From an uncultured Propionibacteriaceae bacterium (GTDB lineage: Bacteria; Actinomycetota; Actinomycetes; Propionibacteriales; Propionibacteriaceae), in assembly GCA_937988865.1 (NCBI GenBank), contig CALKHV010000068.1:1-6454 (forward strand): DNA of 6,454 bases, given 5' to 3'. The translations under genes were made by a program, and so were the position numbers. How positions within the stretch are numbered: the first letter of the stretch is position 1; every line of letters begins with the position of its first letter. Below the pieces are notes generated by a model. The model worked only from the letters and a program-made list of their open reading frames with translations, was not told the origin of the DNA and ran no database searches. Below are positions 1-6,219 of this stretch, piece after piece.

Positions 1-1390
1 TGCTGTGCTGGCCCTCGCTGTTGACGGCGTACGCCGTGATGCAGATGGTCTGGTCGTGGGTGTTGCCCTCGCGTGTGCTGCCATTCAGGACCTGGGTACC
101 GTCGCGGCTGTTGAGAGAGGTGTCCACGACCACGCCGGTGATGGCGCGCCCGTTGCTGCTGCCGCTCATGCCCCAGGAGAGCTCGACGTTGCCGTCGCCC
201 GCCCGCCCGGCACCGACCGACGGCGCCGACGGCGGGGCGTACGTGTTGACGGTGGCCGTGACCGACCCACCCTCGGCCGTCTCACCGTTGACGGTGCTGA
301 TGGCCGTCAGCCGCACCGAGACGTTGACGCCCAGCGCCAACGCGCCGCTGTCGATCACCTGACCCGGGCTGACCGAGCCGGAGGATCCGCCGGCGTTCCA
401 CCGGTAGCTGACCTCCGCGGCGCGCGCCCCGTTCCCGGCGGCTGCACCGAAGTTGAAGCGGGCCCGAGTGCCGTCGCCGGTGGGGGTGAGGCTGAAGCCG
501 GTGGGAGCACCGGGTGGCTGGAACGCGCGCACCGCGTTCGAGGGCGGCGACCAGGTGCTCCACAGACCCGACTTGTTGGTGCTCCGCACCTCGAAGGTCT
601 TGTCTTCCGTGCCCACTGCCATCTGGATGTAGCTGGACGACGCAGTGCCTGCGTAGAGCACCTGCGTGGTGCCGGTCTGGCGCATCTCATAGCTGAAGCT
701 GGTGTCGCCGTTGGCGTTGCCGGGAACCGCCCACGAGACGTTGGCCCGCGGTGTCACACCGGCCGCCGCGGCGTCCTTGGCCACCGTGGCCGCGCCCTGG
801 TTCGAGGGTGCGCCGGCCGGAATCTCGGGTGCCGACTCGGGACCTTGTGGGGCGGTGACGCGCGGATCAAGCTCGGTGAGCTTGTTGTGGGCGGTGATGC
901 TGAACTGGTAGGCCGTGCCGTTCGCGAGGTTGGTCCACGTCAGGGAGGTGCCCGTGACCTCCTGTTGCGTGCGCCCGCCGGCGTCGGCCGGAATGATGCT
1001 GACGGTGTAACTGGTCACGGGCGAACCCTTGTCGGGGACCGTCGTGACCGGCCACTTCAGGTCGATCTGCTTGTCACCGAAGGTCGTGGTGGGTGCGGCG
1101 GGAATGTTCGGAAGGACATCGACGAAGATCTCGTTGCTGGGCGTGGAGTCCACGGACGGCTTGATGTCGCCTTCGGTCACTTCTGCGCGCACGGTGAACT
1201 GGTACGTGTTGTTGTTGGGAAGTGTCGTGATGTCGCAACTGGTCTGCAGGCCGCAGAACTGGCTGGCGCCGCTCCACGTGACGGTGAAGCCCTTGGGCGT
1301 CCCGCCGCGCCACCCGGAATGGCTCCAGGTCACCCGGGCGGTCTTCGAACCGACGGCATCTGCCGTGACGTTCACCGGGGCCTTGGGTGT
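1..1390 (-). repeat. Tandem fibronectin type III domains, at least five, last one cut by the window edge
   Basis: Residues 1460-1922 hold five FN3-like units starting near 1460, 1553, 1652, 1751 and 1845. Four show the B-strand tryptophan (RVTWSHS, DLKWPVT, NVSWAVP, ELSWGMS). They have the F/G-strand pattern (YQFTVRAE, YQFSITAHN, KTFEVRSTN, SVRLTAIS, ICITAYAVN), and several end or begin with Pro-Ser-Asn or Pro-x-Ala-Pro linkers. The fourth unit lacks the usual tryptophan (RARFNFG). Cys1505 and Cys1511 in unit 1 are close enough for a local disulfide. Cys1909 in the last unit has no partner inside the window, so a partner further downstream is likely. FN3 domains next to Ig-like domains are usual in actinobacterial surface proteins and serve as spacers or binding modules. 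Confidence 0.85.
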
Positions 1391-4300
1391 GTCCTTGACG
1401 ATGAGGCGGATCACGCCGGTGCGTTCGCGCGCCGAATCCCGGGTGGCATCGGCCACACGGTAGGTGACCACCACGTCCTCTGCAGCGTCCGAACCACCTC
1501 CGGAGTCCGTGGGTGTGACCGTGACCTGCAGTCCCTTGGTCGAGACCGTCGCCGGGCCGGTGACCTGCGGGGTTCCCACCAGCGTCACCTCACCCCCGCG
1601 ATCGGCAAAGGGGTTGGTGATCACGGTGGACAGGTCGAAGCTGGACGCCTTGCCCACACGGCCTTCCCGGTCTGCGAGATCCGAGACCATCATCAGCGGT
1701 CGGGTGGACGTGATGACCGTCACCGGGAGAGTCATCTTGAGAGGATCGGTGGTGCCGTCGTGCACGCGGACGACGATGCTGCCCGAGGTGCCCACCGGCG
1801 TGTCGGCGGGGACCGCCACCTGAATCGTCTGGCCGTCGATCGTGGACTCCACATCCGCAGAGGACGACGCCACGGCGAATGCCATCTTTTCGTTGTCGCC
1901 AGGATCCGGGTCGTCCACCATGGCCGCGAGCGAGACGTCCACAGGTGCCTCGCCCGGCGCCACCTTGATCTCGCTGGGCCGCAACTCCGGCGGGAAGAGG
2001 CCGGAGGACTCCACGGTCACCGGCAGGCTCAGTGTGGCGGTGAGCCCGCGTGGGTCGTCGAGGGTCTCACCGTCGGTCACCTGGAAGGAGACCGACGTGG
2101 TGCCGATGAACAGCTTGTCGGGCGTGAAGGTGATGGTGTCATCGTCCACGACGACCAGCCCGAGCTTGGGGTCGTCGGCGTCGCCGCCCGGACCCGCGAC
2201 CACGGTCTCGACACCCGTCAGCATCGCCTTGTGATCGGCCCGGGTGAGGACGTAGTCAGAGAAGTCGATGGTGAGGCGCTCGCCGCCCTTGACCGTCGCA
2301 GGGATCTTCGCCGGGTCCAGCTGGGGCGGTGCCTGGTCCTTCCCGGGCACGACGATGGCGGCCTTGGCCGAGAGCCCGTCGGCGTCGGTCACGGTGTAGA
2401 GCACGATCTGCCGGTCCTCAGACAGCGGCACCCGCGCAACACCGCCGGCAACCTCGCCCGGGGCCTCGACGCTGACCTGGAGGTCCGCCACCACGCCGTC
2501 GGGGTCGGAGTCGTTGTCCAACAGCGGCACCTCGACAACATCGAGCCCAGCTGCTGCGGTGGCCGACACGTAGTCGTCGCGGGCGATCGGCGCCACGGGG
2601 GGCACGTTGGCGTCCACGGTCACCGTCACCACCCCCACCACCGGGGCGCCGCCGCCGTCGGTGATGGAGTAGTAGAACTGGTAGATGCCCTTCACCTTCG
2701 GGGTCAGCACCACCACTTTCTGGCCGTCGATCTTGGCCCCCGGATCCCAGCGGTCATCCACCGGCTCGACGGAGTCGGCGACCAGCGAAATCGCATCACC
2801 GTCCGGATCCACGTCGTTGGTGGTGGCAGGGACCTCCAGTCGAGTACCGGGGCGGGCAGCGATCTCGTCGGGCACGGCCACGGGCGCCTGGTTGCTGGCC
2901 GGCTTGGGTGCCACCCCGACACGCACCAGTCCCTGGCCCTCGGCCCCGAAGCGGTCCTTCACGCGGTAGCTGAACGTGTCGGTACCGGTGGCCTCCTTCG
3001 AGGCCTGGTACACGAGATAGCTGCCCTCAACCGTCACCGATCCGTACTGCGGAGCGCGGTCGCCCACGCCGATCAGCTCCACCGAGTCGCCGTCGGGGTC
3101 GATGCCGTCCATGGGGATCGCCACCCGGACGCTGGAGCCGGTGAATGTCCTGGCCACGACCGCGCGAGGAACGGGCTGCTGATTCCTGTCATCGAAGTCG
3201 CGCACCGTGATGCTCACCGTTGACGAGGCGACATTGCCTTCCGAGTCGGCAACTGTGTAGATGGCCTCAGCGGTGCCCGGAGCCTGACCGGCACGGAAAC
3301 GCACCTGGTCACCCGAGAGGAAGAACTCGCCCATCTCGGCGTCCGAGCGCACATCCAGCTCCGGGCGCAGGTGGATGGCGAGATCGGAAGGTGAGTAGTC
3401 GTTGACGAGTGCATCGACGGTGACGACGTCGCCCGCGCGCACCACGGTCGATTCGGGAAGGGCCACCGGCGGCTGCACGGTGGACTTGACCGTCAATGGC
3501 ACCACGAGAACCTTCGCCGTCGCGGACGCTCGCCCGTTGCTGACCGTGTACTCGAAGGTCTGAGGTTTCGTTATGCCGGCCGGAGACGACACGCGCAACA
3601 GCGAGTGCCTCACCACCTCGACCGTCAGCCCCTCGGACGAGCCCATGGACACGCCCTGTATCACCAGGACCCCGCCGGCTGGATCGTAGTCGTTGACCAG
3701 TGGCTCCACGACGACGGAAGCGTTGGGCGGCAGCAGCGCGAGATCGTTCTCCGCCGCGGGATCCGCATCCGCCTTCTCGGGGTCAATGACGTCGACCCGC
3801 ATCTTCCCCTTGGCGGTGTGGGGTCCGTCGCTGATGGTGTAGACCAACGTGTAGCTGCCTGGCTTGTCGGCAGTGAATCGTACGGACCGGTCCTGGAAGT
3901 CGGGCTTGGCCTCCACCTCGGGGGTGGTCGGCGCCAGCTCGACCAGCTTGAGGTCGTCGGCGTCCGCGTCGGTGTCGTTGGCCAGCGGCTTGAGGGTGAT
4001 CGACTCACCCACCGTGGCCACGTAATGGTCGTTGTTGGCCACCGGCGGCATGTTCGAGGCGCCGGGTGACACCTGCACCACGAGCTCACCCGGGGTGCTC
4101 GTCTGCCCGTCGGAGACGGTCACCGTGACCATCCGGCGCCCGGGGCCACCGGTGCCCAGGTCGCGGACCGACACGAACCCGTCGGGACGCCACGTGACGG
4201 CGAGCCCCTCCTGCCCGACAGCGTTCTCGAGGAAGATCGGGTCACCGTCGGGGTCCACCCAGTCAGGGAGAACGGCGTAGTCGCCGTGCGAGCGTTCAGA

Positions 4301-5767
4301 GATCTGCAACAGGCTGGGACGCTTGCGCTCGGGCGGGCTGTTTCCCCCTGCGGGACGCAGCGTGACGCGGACGGTGGCGACGTTGGAGAGATCAACGCCG
4401 TCGAAGGCCTGGTAGGTGAACGAGACGGTGCCCGTGCGACCGGACGGCACCTCGATGCGGGCTGCTCGGCCGTCCTTGGCCAGGGCGACACCGACGTCGT
4501 CCGGGACGTCCTTGAGTCGCGCGGTGAGGATGTCTCCGTCGACGTCGATGTCGTTGATCAGGATCGGCAGCGTCGTCGAGGTGCCGGCGCGTGCACCGAG
4601 TTCGTCGTCGACGGCCTCAGGGGCGTGCTGCTCATCGGAGAACTCCTGGATCTGCGACAGTTCCGTCTGGTCAGAGTCCTCCGACTCCTTCTCCTGTTCG
4701 TTCAACTCGGCTGAGATGAGATCCCAGTTGTCGACGCGAAACATCGACTTCAGGGGTAGATAGACGGCTCCGGTGACCATGTCGTTGATCACGATGACCT
4801 TGCGGTTGGTACGAAACACCGGGGCCCGTGCGCCGGCCAACTCAGGGAACTGCGCGGCCTGATCCAGCGCTGTGGACGGGCAATCGCGGACGTAGAAGCC
4901 AGACTCCCCCCACAGCCCGTAGACGCATCCATCCAGCGCGACAGGCCGGGCAGGCGCTCCGCTGGGGACGTCCTGTCGCGCAATGTCAAGCCCGTCGAGG
5001 TCGACTCTCAGCAAAGCGGCCCGGGTGGCGACAACCACCTCGGAGGCAGTGCCTGACGGCTGTTGAAGGACACCCCCGGTGAGGGCGGGGTCATCGAGGA
5101 CCTCACCGCCGACGCTGAGGCGACTGCCGTCGAGGACCACCACCTGGTCGCCCACGACCGTCAGTTGGGCGTCCCGGCTGGGTTGGGCGTCGACCGCTCT
5201 GCCCAGGTCTGTGACGACAGCCTGAGACCCCGAACCGTGGATGCCACGGAGCGCACCGTCTGCTGTGAGCACATAGCCTGTTCCGTCCGTGCCGACGGCG
5301 ATGCGAGGTTGATCCAGGTCTTTGAGCGTGGGCTCCGCTGATGGGCTGAATCCGGCGGCTGCCTCTGTCGTGCTCGCCCAGACTGCCCCCAGAGCGGCGT
5401 CAGCGAACAGCACCAGCCCCGGTCCGTGTTCCACGTCAATGCCGGCGACGGACGTCTCACCGAGGAAGGACACCGTTGCCGTGTCAAGTGGCTGGACGAC
5501 GTCAGGACTGGTGACCAGGACGTCAGTGCCGGCCTGCGAGACGTCGAAACCGGCGGCGGCGGCCCGAAGACCTCCGTCGAGTGTCTGCGAGGGGTAATTG
5601 AAGTGACCGATGAGGAGCTTGCTCTGGTTGGTCACCCAGATACCGCCGTCGTTGAGTTCCAGTTCAGCTGCGGGCACACCCTGATGAGTGAAGGCAAGGA
5701 CCCCGAGGGCGAGCGTGAGTGCGCCAACCACAATGGTTTCTACGCGGCGTCGCGACGACCGTGCCAT
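1..5767 (-). CDS. Giant exported Ig-like/cadherin-like and fibronectin type III repeat protein (3' end outside window)
   Basis: Hand translation from ATG at 5767 gives 1,922 codons with no stop, still open at the left edge, so the C-terminus is missing. The start is set by a GGAGG Shine-Dalgarno seven bases upstream and by the export signal that follows at once. Domains in order: hydrophobic segment (about 10-27), propeller-like head (35-350), acidic linker (354-380), about eleven Ig/cadherin-like domains (383-1459) and at least five FN3 domains (1460-1922). Only five cysteines are present (281, 296, 1505, 1511, 1909), as expected outside the cell. The likely role is a cell-surface structural or adhesive protein; no catalytic motif is visible. 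Known relatives in Actinobacteria are annotated as Ig-like or FN3 domain proteins of about 2,000 residues, often upstream of MoxR ATPase, DUF58 and transglutaminase-like genes, so perhaps only a short tail is missing. The architecture is certain enough; the biological function is not known. Confidence 0.93.
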   Translation of the reverse strand, partial: MARSSRRRVETIVVGALTLALGVLAFTHQGVPAAELELNDGGIWVTNQSKLLIGHFNYPSQTLDGGLRAAAAGFDVSQAGTDVLVTSPDVVQPLDTATVSFLGETSVAGIDVEHGPGLVLFADAALGAVWASTTEAAAGFSPSAEPTLKDLDQPRIAVGTDGTGYVLTADGALRGIHGSGSQAVVTDLGRAVDAQPSRDAQLTVVGDQVVVLDGSRLSVGGEVLDDPALTGGVLQQPSGTASEVVVATRAALLRVDLDGLDIARQDVPSGAPARPVALDGCVYGLWGESGFYVRDCPSTALDQAAQFPELAGARAPVFRTNRKVIVINDMVTGAVYLPLKSMFRVDNWDLISAELNEQEKESEDSDQTELSQIQEFSDEQHAPEAVDDELGARAGTSTTLPILINDIDVDGDILTARLKDVPDDVGVALAKDGRAARIEVPSGRTGTVSFTYQAFDGVDLSNVATVRVTLRPAGGNSPPERKRPSLLQISERSHGDYAVLPDWVDPDGDPIFLENAVGQEGLAVTWRPDGFVSVRDLGTGGPGRRMVTVTVSDGQTSTPGELVVQVSPGASNMPPVANNDHYVATVGESITLKPLANDTDADADDLKLVELAPTTPEVEAKPDFQDRSVRFTADKPGSYTLVYTISDGPHTAKGKMRVDVIDPEKADADPAAENDLALLPPNASVVVEPLVNDYDPAGGVLVIQGVSMGSSEGLTVEVVRHSLLRVSSPAGITKPQTFEYTVSNGRASATAKVLVVPLTVKSTVQPPVALPESTVVRAGDVVTVDALVNDYSPSDLAIHLRPELDVRSDAEMGEFFLSGDQVRFRAGQAPGTAEAIYTVADSEGNVASSTVSITVRDFDDRNQQPVPRAVVARTFTGSSVRVAIPMDGIDPDGDSVELIGVGDRAPQYGSVTVEGSYLVYQASKEATGTDTFSYRVKDRFGAEGQGLVRVGVAPKPASNQAPVAVPDEIAARPGTRLEVPATTNDVDPDGDAISLVADSVEPVDDRWDPGAKIDGQKVVVLTPKVKGIYQFYYSITDGGGAPVVGVVTVTVDANVPPVAPIARDDYVSATAAAGLDVVEVPLLDNDSDPDGVVADLQVSVEAPGEVAGGVARVPLSEDRQIVLYTVTDADGLSAKAAIVVPGKDQAPPQLDPAKIPATVKGGERLTIDFSDYVLTRADHKAMLTGVETVVAGPGGDADDPKLGLVVVDDDTITFTPDKLFIGTTSVSFQVTDGETLDDPRGLTATLSLPVTVESSGLFPPELRPSEIKVAPGEAPVDVSLAAMVDDPDPGDNEKMAFAVASSSADVESTIDGQTIQVAVPADTPVGTSGSIVVRVHDGTTDPLKMTLPVTVITSTRPLMMVSDLADREGRVGKASSFDLSTVITNPFADRGGEVTLVGTPQVTGPATVSTKGLQVTVTPTDSGGGSDAAEDVVVTYRVADATRDSARERTGVIRLIVKDTPKAPVNVTADAVGSKTARVTWSHSGWRGGTPKGFTVTWSGASQFCGLQTSCDITTLPNNNTYQFTVRAEVTEGDIKPSVDSTPSNEIFVDVLPNIPAAPTTTFGDKQIDLKWPVTTVPDKGSPVTSYTVSIIPADAGGRTQQEVTGTSLTWTNLANGTAYQFSITAHNKLTELDPRVTAPQGPESAPEIPAGAPSNQGAATVAKDAAAAGVTPRANVSWAVPGNANGDTSFSYEMRQTGTTQVLYAGTASSSYIQMAVGTEDKTFEVRSTNKSGLWSTWSPPSNAVRAFQPPGAPTGFSLTPTGDGTRARFNFGAAAGNGARAAEVSYRWNAGGSSGSVSPGQVIDSGALALGVNVSVRLTAISTVNGETAEGGSVTATVNTYAPPSAPSVGAGRAGDGNVELSWGMSGSSNGRAITGVVVDTSLNSRDGTQVLNGSTREGNTHDQTICITAYAVNSEGQHS
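1391..4621 (-). repeat. Tandem array of about eleven Ig-like/cadherin-like domains (protein-level repeats)
   Basis: Residues about 383-1459 divide into units of roughly 85-105 residues starting near 383, 478, 574, 670, 766, 864, 961, 1057, 1147, 1259 and 1356. A unit typically opens with Pro-Pro-Val/Glu, has an acidic loop such as NDIDVDGD (405-412), VDPDGD (504-509) or NDVDPDGD (984-991), and ends in a Tyr/Phe-x-Val-x-Asp-Gly strand such as YTISDG (643-648), YSITDGG (1033-1039) or FQVTDG (1228-1233). This pattern is that of bacterial cadherin-like and Big-type repeats, which use the acidic loop to bind calcium and stiffen the rod. Units are divergent in sequence, so this is an old array with no sign of recent DNA-level duplication. 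Boundaries are approximate, and units 9 and 11 are the least certain. Confidence 0.8.
4628..4708 (-). other. Acidic, probably flexible linker between head and rod
   Basis: Residues 354-380 contain eleven Glu/Asp in 27 positions, many Gln/Ser, one Lys and few hydrophobic residues (for example EQEKESEDSDQTE at 357-369). The segment sits exactly between the propeller-like head and the first Ig-like unit, so it probably acts as a solvent-exposed hinge. A short helix or coiled coil is possible but no clear heptad is seen. Confidence 0.65.
4718..5665 (-). other. Beta-propeller-like N-terminal head of the giant protein
   Basis: Residues about 35-350. The segment contains recurring short beta-strand phrases, each followed by a turn with Asp/Gly: GGIWVTNQSKLLIGHF near 41-56, GYVLTADGALRGI near 164-176, VVVLDGSRLSVGG near 209-221, VVVATRAALLRVDLDG near 244-259 and CVYGLWGESGFYVRDC at 281-296. 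This spacing resembles blades of a WD40 or PQQ-type propeller, although the blades are degenerate and no canonical WD or PQQ signature is present. Cys281 and Cys296 flank a putative beta hairpin and could form a disulfide. Codon usage here is less biased than in the repeats. The fold assignment is inference; that the region is an extracellular beta-rich domain is better supported. Confidence 0.55.
5666..5767 (-). other. N-terminal export signal or signal anchor of the giant protein
   Basis: Residues 1-34. The start is basic (MARSSRRR), followed by a hydrophobic stretch at about 10-27 (VETIVVGALTLALGVLAF) and a Val-Pro-Ala-Ala segment at 31-34. The stretch could be a Sec signal peptide cleaved near Ala33, because Val at -3 and Ala at -1 fit signal peptidase I. 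It could instead be an uncleaved anchor holding the protein in the membrane. There is no twin-arginine pattern with the usual context and no lipobox cysteine, so a lipoprotein is excluded. No other transmembrane segment is seen in the remaining visible protein. Confidence 0.8.
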
Positions 5768-5774
5768 TATCCGG

Positions 5775-5782
5775 CCTCCCCC
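5775..5782 (-). promoter_or_regulatory. Shine-Dalgarno of the giant surface protein gene
   Basis: Read on the minus strand the site is GGGGGAGG, and its GGAGG core ends seven bases before the ATG at 5765-5767. Both strength and spacing are near ideal. No comparable site precedes any other in-frame start, so it fixes the N-terminus. Confidence 0.85.
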
Positions 5783-5799
5783 GAAGCTTCAATGTGGGC

Positions 5800-5817
5800 A
5801 CTCGTTATCACTCGAGT
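5800..5817. repeat. Short inverted repeat upstream of the giant gene (possible operator)
   Basis: The arms ACTCG (5800-5804) and CGAGT (5813-5817) flank eight bases. The right part is also the perfect 8-base palindrome ACTCGAGT (5810-5817), so ACTCG occurs twice in direct orientation as well. The element lies 33-50 bases upstream of the ATG, where it would fall in the 5' leader or core promoter of the minus-strand gene. Such symmetry fits a dimeric regulator site, but at this length it can easily occur by chance. Confidence 0.25.
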
Positions 5818-5910
5818 TGGTGTGTGCCGCAGATCAGAGTAGAGGGTGCACTGAAGCGTCGCGGCAAGGGGTGCCATCTGCGTCCTCACCGCCCTTCTCG
5901 CTCAGGAGCC

Positions 5911-6075
5911 TCACGGCTTGCCAGGGGGCAATTCGTCCATGTGCTTGGGCTCATTGGGGTCCCAGTCCGTGAGACGCCACCCGGCAAACCATGGACAGTC
6001 GGTGTTGCGATGACGTGACATTCTCATGCGTGCAGCTTTGGGGACACCACGGGGCCCCTTTCGCCTCGCGTCCAT
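5911..6075 (-). CDS. Doubtful small hypothetical protein (54 residues)
   Basis: ATG at 6073-6075 follows GGAG at three bases, which is short for a Shine-Dalgarno, and the frame stops with TGA at 5911-5913. The product would start MDARRKGPRG and end ELPPGKP. It is basic in the first half and acidic and Trp-rich in the second (FAGWRLTDWDPNEP near 30-43). It has no signal peptide and matches no family that I recognise. It would be co-directional with the giant gene, ending 143 bases before that start codon. Its codon usage is less G/C-ending than the giant gene's, which argues against it. The frame extends further upstream, so other starts are possible. It may be chance. Confidence 0.17.
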   Translation of the reverse strand: MDARRKGPRGVPKAARMRMSRHRNTDCPWFAGWRLTDWDPNEPKHMDELPPGKP

Positions 6076-6150
6076 CTTCTCCGCCGGCGATTGAACGGCT
6101 GGGTCCCACGAGCCCATCATCGGCAGACGCATTCTCGCCCCTGCCTCCGC

Positions 6151-6159
6151 TGCTATAGC
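6151..6159 (+). promoter_or_regulatory. Weak candidate extended -10 element for the lipoprotein gene
   Basis: TGCTATAGC has a TGn extension directly before TATAGC, which matches TATAAT at four of six positions including the key T1 and A2. No recognisable -35 lies 16-18 bases upstream; extended -10 promoters often lack one. Transcription from here would give a leader of about 50 bases before the TTG start. Confidence 0.2.
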
Positions 6160-6219
6160 GTTCCGCATGGATGGACGCGAGCACGGCGGCCACGATGCAG
6201 GAACAAGGGCGGGGACCAG

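Larger units (their letters stand above)
5768..6219. other. Divergent intergenic region without a well-supported gene
   Basis: This stretch of about 450 bases separates two genes transcribed away from each other, so it must hold promoters for both unless transcription enters from elsewhere. Apart from the Shine-Dalgarno and short inverted repeat near 5775-5817 and a weak -10-like element near 6151, I see no strong -35/-10 pair, no hairpin followed by T residues, no tRNA cloverleaf and no repeats. A minus-strand frame is open from 6438 to 5911, but its right part is simply the codon-registered antisense of the lipoprotein gene. A possible 54-residue protein within its left part is listed separately. 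Confidence 0.6.

Noticed and set aside
5..3223. A 1,072-codon open frame on the plus strand
   Set aside because: It is the codon-registered antisense of the giant minus-strand gene. Its stop at 3221-3223 is opposite the TCA codon of Ser849. It stays open only because TTA, CTA and TCA are absent from the codons beyond. The product is rich in Arg, His, Gly and Val without domain logic, whereas the minus strand gives regular Ig-like and FN3 domains.
3605..4714. Further plus-strand open frames at 3605-4069 and 4286-4714
   Set aside because: They lie in the same antisense register and end exactly opposite the TCA codons of Ser567 and Ser352. They are shadows of the minus-strand gene.
5426..6018. 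Plus-strand frames crossing the start of the giant gene
   Set aside because: They overlap the well-supported start and signal sequence on the other strand, have no good ribosome site and no recognisable protein features.
6100..6108. TGGGTCCCA palindrome, and the GGGGCCCC run at 6051-6058
   Set aside because: Too short to form a stable hairpin, no T-run follows, and such palindromes are common in GC-rich DNA.
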